Source: Bisporella sp. PMI_857
Lineage: Eukaryota > Ascomycota > Leotiomycetes > Helotiales > Helotiaceae
Reading direction: 5' to 3'
Length of the DNA stretch: 63,798 nucleotides
Assembly (NCBI GenBank): GCA_021307315.1
Contig: JAJSPD010000136.1
Span: forward strand, 1 to 63,798
This document shows positions 33,360-45,968 of this stretch, piece by piece. Each line of letters begins with the position of its first letter. The stretch's first letter is position 1. The notes under the pieces are model-generated. The model made no database searches. It was not told the DNA's origin and was given only the letters and a program-made list of their open reading frames with translations. The translations under genes were made by a program, and so were the position numbers.

Positions 33360-33636
33360 TGGGTATGAATGTGATGATTTAATTAAGATTGTCGTGGCAT
33401 ATCGTCATTCCTGAAGATTCTGGATTCAAGGGAGGAGTTGAAAGGGATTGGTCTATGATTTCCTGTTAAAATATTTTGGGCATGAAGCCACCACAAGAGA
33501 ACGCCTAAATTGTATCTTGGAATTGGTAATCATGAGGATAGCTATTTATGAATGAATTTGGATCTCAGAAAAAGTTTGCAAGCGTGGTCTTTTGTGATCA
33601 TAGATCTTTAACAGAACCGCTGAAGCCCCGCCACCA

Positions 33637-34303
33637 CTATGGGGACACATTTCCATCCACCTTTCTCCACCACAGGTCTCCAACCGTGCCCCCGTTATTA
33701 GCATTTTCTAAATGGAAATGCAACAACGTTCCGTTCTCAAGCAGCGTGTAGTTCCGCTGCTGTTCCGTGCCAACCCTATCCGCGTCAGCACTCCCCCTTC
33801 CTTTCCTTTCTCCATATCCCGCAAATTTAGAAAAAGGAAGCTCAAGAAAGGAAGAAAGGGCCACATACCAGCTCGGCACATTAGCAACAGTAAGCGGTCC
33901 ATGAATCAACTGGCCTTTCCCCTCCTCTTCCCAGCCCGTCTCATTAACGTAAAAAGGGCCCGCATACGCTAGCGTATGTTTGCCCACCAACGCCCAATCT
34001 GCGTCTGATTCAGACGCCGCGTTTGAAGGGTATCGTAGGTTAGGCGGCCGCTGCGTATGATTGGATGTCATGATGTTCGCAGACATATAGCCTGTTGCCG
34101 TGTAGATGATCCGTCCAATGGGCTTGTCGCCCGTGCCATTAATCATATCGGACAACGTGCCGTTTATGATGCTAGAGAAGTTATGAACATTTTTTTCAAG
34201 AAGGGCAAGAGGGGGGGGGGGGGGGGGGGGGGATGGTTTACGTAGTCTGGTTGAGGAGCGTCCATGTCCCCGCGAACGTGGAGAGTGGTGGTATTTTCAC
34301 CAT
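33637..34303 (-). CDS. Lipocalin-like domain protein
   Basis: The exons are 34303..34242, 34171..33869 and 33775..33637, with introns of 70 and 93 nt and matching phases, giving 167 aa. It starts MVKIPPLSTFAGTWTLLNQT, the family's GxW strand. Next are GRIIYTATGYMSANIM and HTLAYAGPFYV. Across the second splice, the joint rebuilds SWVGTEQQRNYTLLENGTLL, the conserved 'NWVGTEQxR' motif of the lipocalin_5 family. Such proteins are small beta-barrels near polyketide or other metabolite genes in some fungi; ligands are mostly unknown. No signal peptide is present. The first intron contains a 22-nt poly-C run (sense strand). No biosynthetic core enzyme lies nearby. Confidence 0.75.
34211..34232. repeat. 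22-nt poly-G homopolymer inside intron 1 of the lipocalin-like gene
   Basis: An uninterrupted G run on the plus strand, lying about 10 nt inside the GTAAAC donor of the lipocalin-like gene on the minus strand. The length is likely variable or uncertain because such runs slip in replication and sequencing. Confidence 0.9.
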
Positions 34304-35100
34304 CCTGAAGCCAAGATTATGTATGCTGAATGGATAGCTCACTGCTCAAAACAAAAGGTTGAATGAAGTGCAAGTATTTTTTACAACATCTTCTCTGCTG
34401 TCTGCATCTTTTATATCACACCTTTATCTGCAGCCCTGTTTAGAAATTGAGAGGTGATGGAACGGCAGGATGCAGTAAATATAAAGCTGACATGAGCTAC
34501 ATGATATCTCACTGTTCCACAAACTCCATATCCAATAACAGAGATACCTACCCAAGATTCTCCTCCAGGCTAAATAGGAGAGCTGCAGAAACCGTAATGG
34601 GTACCCAATCAGTAGTGATTCGGTAGTCATGGGAATCTGGGGTATGAGGAAGGATAATTTGCGTTTGAGAGTACCATTGTCAAAAAAAAAGTTGCGGTGA
34701 TAAATAGAGGCTGGTATCTGGGGAGGTGGATGTAAGGATAACCGCGTCATCCGTGAGGATATGAAGCGTTGGGTCTTAGGCTGCTTTGAGCATGCCGAGA
34801 CTATGTGAAGCTAGTAGATGTAAAGTTATTGGCGTGGAAAATTGTCTACTTTAGAGTAGGCATGATACTGGCCTAAATCCGCCTATTAAAACACTGCAGC
34901 GATTAGAGAAGGCACCATGTGATTCCTAGTGAAGCTTACTTATCAGCGAAATTAGCAGTAATGTACAATTCCGCTGTCATTTTCTGCGCTTCTAATAAAT
35001 ACACCTGACAAAGAAAGTGGGCATTCATTGTCTGATGCCTTTCCAATATGGTATCTCCCCAACCTAAACGCCAATATTCCCTGCCATGACCTAGCATTCA
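34304..35100. other. Intergenic, no gene recognised
   Basis: About 800 bp between the lipocalin-like start and the Doa10 stop. It holds the former's promoter. No gene was found. Confidence 0.5.
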
Positions 35101-38100
35101 TCAAGCATCAATTCTTTGCACAGCATGTTGCCTAGCCCCAACACCCGTGTTTGGACTAGAAATCTTTCTTTCCCCAAAGTTATGCAATCTCTCTCCAATT
35201 AAATAAACCTCATCCTTGATTCTTGCCCTCCACAACTTGACAAGGCCAGCTAGGAAATACATGCAATAGAGCCAGCCCGCAAACGCGAGGACTGCCGGGT
35301 ACACGAAACGGAAGATAAGCATCTTGCGGTGGTCGGATGCATTGCTTGCTATACATGTGACTGTAGTCTGGGCAATGAGCCAGGGAATACTGATGGCAAG
35401 ACTGAGGGCCGTGGCCCCCGGGAAGATGAACGAGCGGGTTGCAAGCCATGCATCTGGATTCATATATCCCTTTCGAGTTACCTGGCGTAATGATGTTGCA
35501 GCGCGTGAATCTGGATAGTATTGGATTGCACGGGTAGTCAATTTGACATACAGGAGCCCCAGGGTCCAGGATTGTACGAAGTGAATCACATGAGGTTCCA
35601 ATGGCGAGAAGTAAGTGTGTAGAGGGAGGATTGCGTAAGCTTCAATGACGAAAGCGAAAAGTGTCGGTAGAATAAACAGAACCGCAGTGTAGGTCCACAC
35701 AAACTTTCCTATGCGAGTCGCGAGCCCAGCAATGCGGCGGAAGGCGTTTGCCGGTGTTTCCGCCGTGACGGACAGGGAGGCGAAAGCGTAATGTGCGAAA
35801 GATTGTGCATGAAGGACGATATATAGAATAGAGCCAAGTATATAGATACCAATGCTGAAGGCGTAGACATCATTCTTTTGGACATTCTCCGGAATGATCT
35901 TCTCAAATATGCGACGACCAAATACCAGAGGTACAATCGTTGTGCACACGCCTGTAAAAGCGGCAAATATCCAAAGAGAGCATATGAACAGAAAGATTCG
36001 GAATCGAAAGTAGGGCGGGATGTAGACATGTTTGTACATATCAGAGTTCCATTCTGCGTCTCGGTCAGGATGAATCGGTTGTCCCTCGAGGGGTTTATTG
36101 AATTCATCAACTTCGAGAAATATGGGCGACCCTTTCTTAATGCGAACTTGGTCAGAAGCTGGAGCGCGCGCATAATAACCATCTGCTCGAATATAAGCCT
36201 TAGTATCAGGATCATTGAAGAGAAGCTCTGGGCCGACGTCTCTGTGAATATGAAGATTTTCAGGAGGAACTGGGTGAAATATATCCTTCCAGGACCGTCG
36301 AACAATTTGGCCCTCCTCATCACGCTTTCTTTCGCCGAACATGAACCAAGTCAAACGTAGCATCCTTGCACATCGCTGGAACCACCAAGTATACATTGCG
36401 TGAAGTCCATCCGATGGTTTGAAGAACTTGACTGCCAAGGGCATCAAGAAGTTGTAGAATAAGAGGTCTATGGGAAACTCCAAAACTGGCTCATTCGATG
36501 ACCAATGGATGGGGAAAACGCCATCGAATGCGGTTGCCAGACCCCACACAACGCCTCCCAAGCAGATGACGACTAAAGCACCATAGACAAGGGCACTAAA
36601 TAATATCTTTCGAAGCTGTGTAGATACATTTCTTTCTAGAACGTCGCGCACCGGGTGGAAAGTTGGATCATCAGGATCACGAATAAAATCTATAGATGTT
36701 AGTTATTGCAGCGGAATTATTTGGAGTTGCTTACATAGAACTCCTTTTCGCATTATCTTCCGGCACATCGAGACAAAGAGGGCAAAATGAAACATGTAAC
36801 ACGTCCCGACGAACCAATGTACAAATATTGAAGTGAAGGGGGAATCGAATGTGAACAAGATCCGGGATACCAAAGTCGCCTTGTCAAAAAGCGGCAATAG
36901 CGCAACATCGAGAAGAAGGCCACAATACAGTGGGAATACCAGCATTTCGATGCTGATGATGAGGATAACCTTCATGACACCTCCCGCTTGATTTAGTAAG
37001 TCATGAATAGTGGCCTCCCAATCCCGGCCTGCTTGGCCAGTGGAGAATGGGCTTCCTCTTTTGACGTAGGCAATCCCTAGAAGGCTTAGAGCAGTGTAGC
37101 CTGATAGAATTGCCCAGAACCTGTCCCAGCCACCCCAAACACTAAGTTCTAGATCTAAAGGCGTAGCACGCTTTGCTACTTCGAGGCTGATCACCCATGA
37201 GTCAGGTCTAGCAAGATATACTGGAAGCCATAAAAAGCCTCGGAAGCTGGTGATAACCGTACTGAGAAAAGCATCCTTTGCGCCACCTAGTGTTAAGCTG
37301 TAATCACCGGTACAAAGAGATGCCACATGACTCCCAACAGCTTCTAGGCTGTCGGTAACAATGTATTGAAGTGTAAGAAGGGCTTCGTGAGAGGCGGCAG
37401 AAAATATAAACACGTCGGAGTTCGAAAATCCAATTATGTTTCTGATAGCGCCGTCTAGGACTCTGTCAAACGATTCCTTCATCAGGCGATGTGAAGCTGC
37501 TGTAATATCCAGCATGGACGGATCCTCCATAAGTCCAAAGAGTCTTGACATGATTGCTAGCACAATGGCAGCTATCATTCCAACACCAGCCGCGATTATG
37601 TCCTGGACAAAGGCTGCGCACCAAAATACAAATTTCAGAGGGAGCTTCAATGTGGAGCCAGGATTTGCCAGAAGTAATAAACAAACCCTGCCAATATTGT
37701 ATGGAATCCAGATGCCCAAAACTACAGTCATTGATAGGAGGAAGGCGCTAAATATTGCGTTCTGTGCAAGGCTGGATAGGGGTCCACGCATGCCGATAAG
37801 CTCCATTATACCATCAAAATCTTCCTGGTCCTCCCCGTCTGGATCCCCTGCAAGGGCGTCCAGATCTATACCCGCTTGTCTAGCAGCTTCACGAACTTCT
37901 GGATCTTGATCGTTACGAGCAACTGGTAGGAAAGGAGCTTCAGCAGCAAAGTCTTCTATGACATGCTCATCATTCGCGCCAGCATCTTGTCTTGGCTCCC
38001 CCTCAACTCCACCCCAAAGCCAATCGGCAATATTTGCGAAGAAGCCTTCCGGAGGTGGCTCTACAATGGGCTCCCGTGGTGGAGGCAATGGTGTGTCTAG

Positions 38101-40407
38101 GGCAAATGGATTTGCTTCGAGCTCAGGTTCAGCATATTGGCGGTCTAGGTGATCTTCTGCATCAGGCTCCACCACCAGTGATTCCTCGTCCTCTGACTCA
38201 GAACTATCGACTGGGTTTCTCTCAAACAATTCCTCTACACTGGCATACGCATGCATAATTCCATCCTGTCCCCTGACTTGGATGGGGCCATCAAAATCGG
38301 AATCATGATTATTTGACTCCTTCGCCCGAAGGGACTCTCTACCTCTGGTTATAGCCTGCTGAACTCGCAGATCCTGAGCATCTTTCCATTCCTGATTTTT
38401 CAGTATTTCGTCTTGCGCGACACTAGATCCTGCCCGAAATTCGAAAGCACCTTTATTAGCGTCTGGGGTCCTTGGCTTATCATTTTCTTGACTTGAAATC
38501 CCGTGAAAAGACCAGTTATTATTTGCCAATGGGGAAATAGTATCCTTAAGCTGTGGTCCATCTGACGTGGCTCTAGGCCGAGGGTTTGATATAAACGGAG
38601 AGGGGGTAGCTTGCCATCCATCGGCGACACTACTGCTGGTACCCGTCATTGCTATTTGCTCCAAGGCCTTTCCTTTCGCTGTACTCAGTGAGCTTTGCCC
38701 TACCTCATGATCGTCGAAAATTGACTTCGAATTTTCACCGGTATGGCTACTCCCAGGGCGGGAGTCAATCGATTCCGGAATATCGATCCAGCTTTCGCCA
38801 CTTGCACTACCGCGCTCACTGTCTAATTTTGATACAACACGATTTATATTGCTCTTATCAACACCAGGCAAGCCAAGTTGTGGAACAGAAGAGCTACCAG
38901 CGTCATCTAATAGTGAAGAAGTGAGATCAGGCATCTGAGATTCAGTATGATTGATTGGCTCTTGCCAGGAGTCCGGTGGATTAGACGCAAGTACCCTCAT
39001 AGCGTTTACCCAATATCGCATTTCATCTGCCTTATCCTCTCTCTCAATAATTCTAAGGACCTCTTGGGGATCACTGTTTGCACGCCGCCACATGGCCAAA
39101 AATTCCTCAGTTCTTCTAGGTTCCTCTGCGAGCTGTCTTTGAATCTCTGCAGCCGGAGTCAAAGCATCTCTTACAGGTGGAGGCCGATGAGGAGCTTGCT
39201 GTCCCTCAACTGCTTGTCCTCGCTCATTACCATTACCAATAGGAATATGCCGGGGCCTAGCTGCCCTTCGTGGTCGAGCAAGTGGACGTTGAGCCAATTC
39301 CTGATTCTGCGGCACTTGGTCCTCATCATCATTCTCTGGTAGAGGGCCGGGTTGCTCATTTCGCAGCAGCTCTGGTCCAGCAATCTCAGGATTGAAAGCG
39401 GCACCCATGTTGATAATCGGCTGCTGCTGGACAACCCACTCTCGGATCAGGAAAACAAGTATGAAGGAGACTACAACAAGGATAGTGATAATATACCCTT
39501 CCAAAATATTGATAATAAGCTGATTGAACAAAGAAAGCCTGGTGAGGTTTCTCAGAAATGACACATCGCTAAGTAGCGATCGACTTCGTGGAGAAGGCGC
39601 ATGACCAGGCAACATAAATTGACCGAACGTATCGTACGTGTGGCCTGATGCAATGACGGCCTGCTTGCCTAACTTATGCCAAAGAGTCTCCAAAGCGCCA
39701 GAAGCAAGAGGATCTAGAGAGCTGATCTCCAGAGTCTGTGCGTCCGTTCTGATGTAGGCTAGGACCTTTCTTATTGTTCTTTCCACATGCGCAGATGTTG
39801 TGGGAAGTTCAAGCCAAGGAATTCGCGGCGATGTTCCATTTGCCGCCAGGTCCTCGATGAGTTGATGGCCTAGATATCGCATGGCCGGTGATAAGGTCGA
39901 ATCCATTCTCTCCTCGTAATGTACCGGCCAGCCTCCGTCGCTGAACCAAAATAGAAATTGCCAAACCAGTCTGATTCCAAAGGGAAGACACCCTAACCAT
40001 ACCCCGACCACCAGGCATATCCGTAAACCTGTCGCCAGTGTCTGTGCCGCATGAAGAAGGGAGTGTTGAATAAATATCCTTGTCGGTAAAGACTGTGGCA
40101 TATTTGGATTGTAGAGTTTCGTAAATCGGAATGGTGTTTTGCAGAGTTCGCAATGCTTCTTCTGGGAGTGCGAGAGCCATTCCATCAAGCACTGCTGATG
40201 GACATGCTTGATACTTCCTGAGCATTTGCAAGGATAGTATAGAGGCATTTCCGATGTCCCCTCTCCTCTACATATCCTACATTGATCCAACGCTTCATCT
40301 TCACCGCCCTGTGTATTGCTTTCGAATTGAGGGTCGTTCATTATATCGGGTGGGCCGGATCGTCCCTCAGCTGGGAGGCTGTAGTTCTGTGTGATCGATT
40401 CGGCCAT
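35101..40407 (-). CDS. SSM4: Doa10/SSM4 (MARCH6-type) ER membrane RINGv E3 ubiquitin ligase
   Basis: The exons are 40407..36735 and 36689..35101. The 45-nt intron (GTAAGC...TATAG) rejoins GVLYFIRDPDDPTFHPV, a family hallmark, giving 1753 aa. Residues 43-89 are a C4HC3 RINGv finger (C43, C46, C60, C62, H70, C73, C86, C89). It recruits E2 enzymes Ubc6/Ubc7. Many membrane helices follow, with a long disordered acidic/Ser-rich insert between residues about 390 and 950. A TD-like multi-helix core and the conserved C-terminal helices lie in exon 2. Doa10 sits in ER and inner nuclear membranes and marks misfolded cytosolic, nuclear and membrane proteins and sterol-pathway enzymes for the proteasome (ERAD-C). 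The start MAESITQNYS was chosen over the in-frame upstream ATG at 40503 because it is closest to the RINGv and typical in length. Confidence 0.93.
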
Positions 40408-41549
40408 GATGCCAAATTTTTCACGTTGAGAAGTCAAAAGCCGATGAGAGAGAGAAAATGAGAGTCCAGTAGGCCAAGCCTTCCTTTCACTGCTGACATA
40501 CAATCATCTGAACTGAATAAAGAGTACCTAACTGAAGGCAATGAGCGTAAAATATGGCTGCCTGGTGCCCCTTCCAGTCCCTGGGAAACAGTTTCTGGAA
40601 GTATGATGGTTGGTGATAAGAGATCGTCAATACAATGACCTCCTGGGAGGCTAAATTGGTGTGTGGTAGGTTGTTGAGGGCAGGATTGTAGTCATCTCTT
40701 CTTTCATCCTGTCATTCTGATTCCCGGCCGGCACGGAAAATATATTTACCGAAGATCAAAAAATCACGTGATTCGGAGAGGAGGGTTCCAGGGAACTCTT
40801 CCGAACTCCTCATCTACATAATTTCCTTTTGTACGTATGGTAAAAAAAATGTTACTAGTAATAATGGTGCTTTCCATTTGCCTCTGAAATGCGCTGCAGC
40901 TTTGTTTATGGAAATATACCATACTAGTATAGACATTTTCTCTTCAGCTTCCGCAGATTTAGGGCCAGATTACAGAAGTATACTGGTGCGACTACAGTGG
41001 CTTAGGGGGTAATCTTTCCATCTGGAACTAATGTTTGGCTTTCAAATTAATGCGATCACTAACGAAGCCATCGATTATCAGTGATATGTTATCATGAAAA
41101 TGTTCAGTGATACCTAGCAAATAAAATAATAGAAATCTTCTCAAAGGCGTTCCCATCTGATGTCCGTAGCTATCAGAATGCGGACGCGGAATGACGTTTT
41201 GACATGCAGCGCTTGTGAGAAAGCAGGTCTCGAATCGTGCCAAGACATCGGAGCTTGTGCTTGAGGGTGTCTTGTTCCATCATGCAGTAATCCCAAAAAC
41301 CAGCTTCACGACCAACGAAATCTCCATTGAGACCGACCTTATTACCATCCAGCAACCTGCATCCCTTACCAGCTTGCTTTGCCTTTATAGTTCTTTGGGC
41401 CGGGTAAATTCAGGACAAAATTATCTACACCTTCAACAAAGCTCTAGAACCGATTCCCACAAGCTCATCCACGGACCTCTTTCGAAAGCATCACGGAGTG
41501 ACGCGCCTCACGATCTGTATGCTGTGAGGAAGAAAATAAGGGAAGAGAA
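40408..41549. other. Divergent promoter region between Doa10 and the repeat protein
   Basis: About 1.1 kb separating two outward-facing genes. It holds both 5' leaders. A frame at 41215..41580 lies upstream of the plus-strand gene, with no recognisable motif, and is read as leader sequence. No specific site was identified. Confidence 0.5.
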
Positions 41550-44500
41550 ATGGCCGCAGCGAGCAATGGCGGCGGCGTAAAGCCAGGGCAGAAGCTTGCC
41601 AATGGGAACGGGAACACAAATGGCTATACTTTATCCTCAAATCCTAGCACCACCAGCGGGAAAACTACAAACAAGCCGGTCAAGCCAAAAAAAGGCTTCA
41701 GTCTTTTAAGTATCATATCCAGGTTAGTCTGCAGCTCCTGTTATGCGACCCTCGGCTAACAAATGCGAGGATACTCACATGGTACTCAATTATAACAATC
41801 TTTTTCCGGTGTCCTGCAACAGTCGACCTCATCACAGATTCCTCGCCCAGAATCTGCAAGCCGTACTTCCAGTTGCAATCCGCCATAACTCCTCATCTAC
41901 AACCATATTACGAGACCTATGCAGCCCCATATGTGGATACCGTACGGCCCTACTACCAAACGCTGGATAAGCAGGTGATCGCGCCTGCTACGGCCTTTGG
42001 AATTAAGTATGGCGCTCCACGAGTGACAAAAGGACAGGAATTTGCTCAAGCTCAATGGGATAAGAATGTGCAACCCTTTGTAGCGCACTATCAGAACATT
42101 GCAAAAGCGAAATATGACGAGGCTTTAGCCCCTCATCTTGATAAGGCGACTAAAGCTGTTGGGCCGTATTACGACATTGCAAAAACAAATGCACTCCAGA
42201 CTTATTACGGACATATTTTACCCACATATACTACAGTTCAGCCATATGCCGTACACGGTTATGTTTTGGCAAGTGATTTTATTGTTACTACGGCCATTCC
42301 TTATTCTCAATGGGCTTGGACAACTGGCGGAATCTTTCTCGACCGTACCGTCTTTCCAAAGCTTCGAGTTCTCTATGGCGAAAATGTCGAGCCCCAGCTT
42401 GTTAGGATTGGGGAGCGCTTAGGCAGATATCGTGATGGCAAGAAACTCAAGGCAGCTATTGACAACATTGACAGGCATGGATTTCCCAATCACCTTAATA
42501 CAGTGTGCTAACACAGCCATAGCTCCTCCTCCTCGGTAGCTGCAACTTCAACATTCTTCTCGATATCATCATCAATCGCAGCAGCACATGAGACTCCTAC
42601 TTTGAGCTCGACTAGTGTAGAAACTGAAGTTGCCTCAGAGGCTGCCAAGGCCGAAGAACCTGCGGAGCCCACTAAGCTCACATCCGCGGAGATACGAGAG
42701 AACGCCGCCAAAGTGGTCGCTGAAGATCTCAAAACATGGCAAGAGAAGTTTTCAAGGGCGGCTGATCTGGGCTCCGAGGAGCTTGAGTCGAGAATCACTG
42801 AAATTACAGACAGAATGATTCAAAGCCAAGCCGAGAAGGTTGGGAGAGCGCTCAATATTCAGCTTGAAGAAACCGTCAAATCTAGCCTCGGGAAACTGAA
42901 GAGTGATATTATTTCCATCGTGAAGGGCTCCGCTTCTGTAGACGAGAAGGAAGAATCTCTCAATGCCGCGGTTCGTAAAGCTGGGGTTGCAATCAAGGAT
43001 AAGGCACAATCCATCAGAACGTGGAGGTTGACTTACAATAAGGAGTTGAATATGCTTATCGGCAAAGCCGCCAAAGAGACCTTCGAGATCATTGACCACA
43101 TTCGGGATCTGGGCCTACAGGAGGTCGGCATGCGATGGGCATGGCTCGATGGCGTCACGCATAAGGATTGGGCAAAGTACCACGAATTAAAGAACAAGTT
43201 TGACGAATGGCGTGTTGAGGTAGAGCAAGTGTCAAATGCACACCCAGGCCTGGCCAAAGCCCGCGCTACTGCACAGGAGGTTGAAAGTAATGCACTGGAC
43301 ACAGCGGAGCTTGCGGCAAAAGAGTTGTCTAGGACCAAGGAAACAGGACGTTGGAAAATCTCAACCAGTGATGCGAGTGAAGATTGGAGCCCCAAGATCG
43401 TGCCTGTCGCTGCTGCCAATTCAGGCCCAAAGATTCTGGAAAAGGCCAGCGATGCTAGCGAAGCAGTTTTAGGCACTTCTCAGGGAACTGTTGAGTCTAT
43501 ATTATCTGAGGCTAGCTCTACATTCCAAAGCGTTGGATCGTCTATATCGTCGAATGTTATTGGCACCCCACAAGGAAGTGTTGAGGCCATTGTATCAATC
43601 GCGAAGGAATCAGCAACCAGCCTGGCTGACGAAGTGTCAAGCTCAGTCATTAGGACTTCTCAAGGAAGTGTGGAGAGTGTGATCTCAGTTGCAAAAGGGA
43701 CTGTAAGCAGTCTCGTCGATGCAGCGGCCGCTTCAGTTTCGTCAGCCACTAGTGATATTGTCTCTGGGTCCTCATCATTAGCAAGCTCCGTATCAAAGAG
43801 CGATTCAGAGGCGTCCGACTCAATTAGTTCAGTTGCCTCATCGGCAAGCAGTGCAGCCAGTAAGAAAGTCTGGGGCGGTGCGGAGGCACAGTTTGTTGAG
43901 GCTAGGCAAATCATTTTCGACGAGATAATTCAAGAATCAGACGAAGACACCTTCAGCGAAAAGATTCAGAGCATGGCAAGTGCAGCTGGCGATAGATTCG
44001 CTGACATTACGAATGCTGTGAGCGAAGCTATCCTGCAACCTACAAGGACTGGCGTGAACGTCGAAACTGTTACTGTGCTCGCAGCAGAGAAATATTCAAG
44101 CGCTCTCTCAGCTGCGAGCGTCGCTTTATATGGCACCCAGCAAGGCAGTGGCGAGAACATTTCAAGCCTCGTCTCCAGTCGTTATGCTGACGCCATTGCC
44201 GCTGCGAGTAATGTGATTTATGGGACGCCAACACCTGTAGCCCAATCCATTTCAGCCCAGGCCAGTGAAGCCTACAATCGTGCAGTTTCTCAGGCTGCGG
44301 AAAATTATGAGCAAGCTCGTTCGCTCCTATCAGCCCGGATCTCTGGCACGCCAAAGCCGGTACATGAAGAATTATATAGCTCTGCAGAAAGTGTCTATTC
44401 ACACGCAACTCTGGACGCAAAATCCCGTTTCGACGCTGCTCTGTCTGGTGCATCTACAGCTATTTATGGAACCTCGACTGGTAGTGTCGAATCTCTCTAC

Positions 44501-45968
44501 AGTTTCGCAGCAAGTGTTCTTCCCACTACGTCTGCCCCCTCGGGCGCCATTGAGTCAATATCCGCATTGGCATCCTCGCGTTTAGTGGAAGGTGTCAGTG
44601 CAGCGAAAGCTCAGTTTGATGAGGCGAAGAGCTATCTGTCAGCAGTCCAGACCAGAGACGCTGCAAAGCAGAAGCTCTTCGTGCAAATGCAAAACCAATA
44701 TTATGCTGGCGTTGGCATGGCATACGCTCGATACTCCGATTTCCTTGAGGCAGCTTCATCTGCTATTGCGCCAACACAGACCGCAACTGCTTGGACTGAT
44801 TCTGTTGTCTCGGCAGCAAGCGAAAATTGGGAATCTCTCGTTACGAAAGCTAGCGAACAGATCTATGGTCAGCCGACTCCTTACTTCATGACTCGTCGTC
44901 TCCTATCTGAGGCTAGAGAGTACGCAGATTCTGCCACCGAGGTAGTTGGATCACAATATACTGCAATGGCATCGATTGTTAGCGAGCTCATCATTGGTAA
45001 AGAGCCCGATTTCACCGAGAGTGTATTTGCTCGTCTCAGCTCTGCATACTACACCGGCGCTGGCGAATTTGCGTCCAGTGCCACGACTTACGCCAGCGAA
45101 GCTTATGCAACAGCAAGCTCTGTGGTCGCCTCAGTATTTACACCTCCTCCAGCCCTAGAAGAAATTCTTAAAAATGCTTCTTTGAAGGTGAACGAAGCTG
45201 TAGAACTTGCTTCAATTCAGCTTTATGGAAGCCAAAAGGGAGTTTTCGAAAAGGCTACAGCATCAGCCGCTAGCGCCTACTCCTCTGCTACAAGTGTTGC
45301 ATCAGAAAATATATATGGTACACAGTAAGTAGTGTTTTTATGACCGAAGCTTTAGTTGTTATTTTTAAAGAGTTTTTTTTTTTTGCCACACTATGACAAA
45401 AGATCATGCAAATTGTATTGTAGAGAAGATTGGCATTTGCTATTTTGTCAACGTGTCGAAGACAGATGGCGGAAGGTTGTCATTTTTAGCAAACTTTCTA
45501 AACCTCATGTCTATTTAAAAGTCAGAACTTATTGACTGACTTGTGGTTTACAGGACCGGATACGCTGAAGCTGCTCAAGCATCCATTGCAGATGCTGCAG
45601 CGTCAGCGCACAGAGCCATCAGCGAGGCAATTTATGGAGCCCAAACAGGTACATACGAATCCGTGACCAGTGTAGTGGCTGACACGTTGTCCTCTGCTAC
45701 ATCTGTGATTGGCAATAACATCGCGGCAGCTAGCAGCGCCATCAGCACAGCAATCTACGGCCCAGAACAAGGCGCAATAGAGAGCGCTCAAGCGCGACTG
45801 AGTAACGCTATCGCTAGCGCGCGAGCTAAATTAGAGGAATTCGCTGCCGCCGCCGGAGAAGGCGCTAGCGACACGATGAACAAAGCAAGCGCTGGTGTAG
45901 AGGATTTTGCAAGCTCAGTGAGCGAGGCGATTAGTTCTGTTACTGCCCATGTCAAGGATGAGCTATAA
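41550..45968 (+). CDS. Large membrane-anchored repeat protein (often annotated 'transcription factor hoxa13' in ascomycetes)
   Basis: The exons are 41550..41722, 41770..42474, 42523..45324 and 45554..45968; phases agree, giving 1364 aa. Intron 2 (48 nt) has a GC donor. After a Gly/Asn/Thr-rich head comes one hydrophobic anchor rebuilt across intron 1 (SIISRILTWYSIITIFF), followed by RCPATVDLITDSSPRICKPY. A helical block with amphipathic YxxP and YYxxxxxPY motifs comes next. A Ser-rich linker leads to a coiled, charged domain (ENAAKVVAEDLKTWQEKF). The last about 600 residues are Ala/Ser-rich repeats of about 40-65 residues, each with a GTPxGSVES- or IYGTPTP-like turn. The layout suggests lipid-droplet or ER-surface amphipathic helices, as in perilipin- or apolipoprotein-like proteins. 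The hoxa13 label is a known database misnomer: there is no homeodomain. Function unknown. Confidence 0.8.
43450..45830 (+). repeat. Tandem degenerate protein repeats with (I/L)YGTP-type turns
   Basis: At least twelve copies of a turn motif occur within the 1364-aa protein: GTSQGTVES, GTPQGSVEA, RTSQGSVES, YGTQQGSGE, YGTPTPVAQ, SGTPKPVHE, YGTSTGSVES, YGQPTPYFM, IGKEPDFTES, YGSQKGVFE, YGTQTGYAE, YGAQTGTYES and YGPEQGAIES. They are separated by Ala/Ser-rich helices of fairly regular length. Repeats are diverged at DNA level, so expansion is old. Confidence 0.8.

Noticed and set aside
42508..42798. Minus-strand Ser/Ala-rich frame, and others across 43-45 kb
   Set aside because: They are antisense shadows of the repetitive Ala/Ser-rich protein, whose codon pattern opens several frames.
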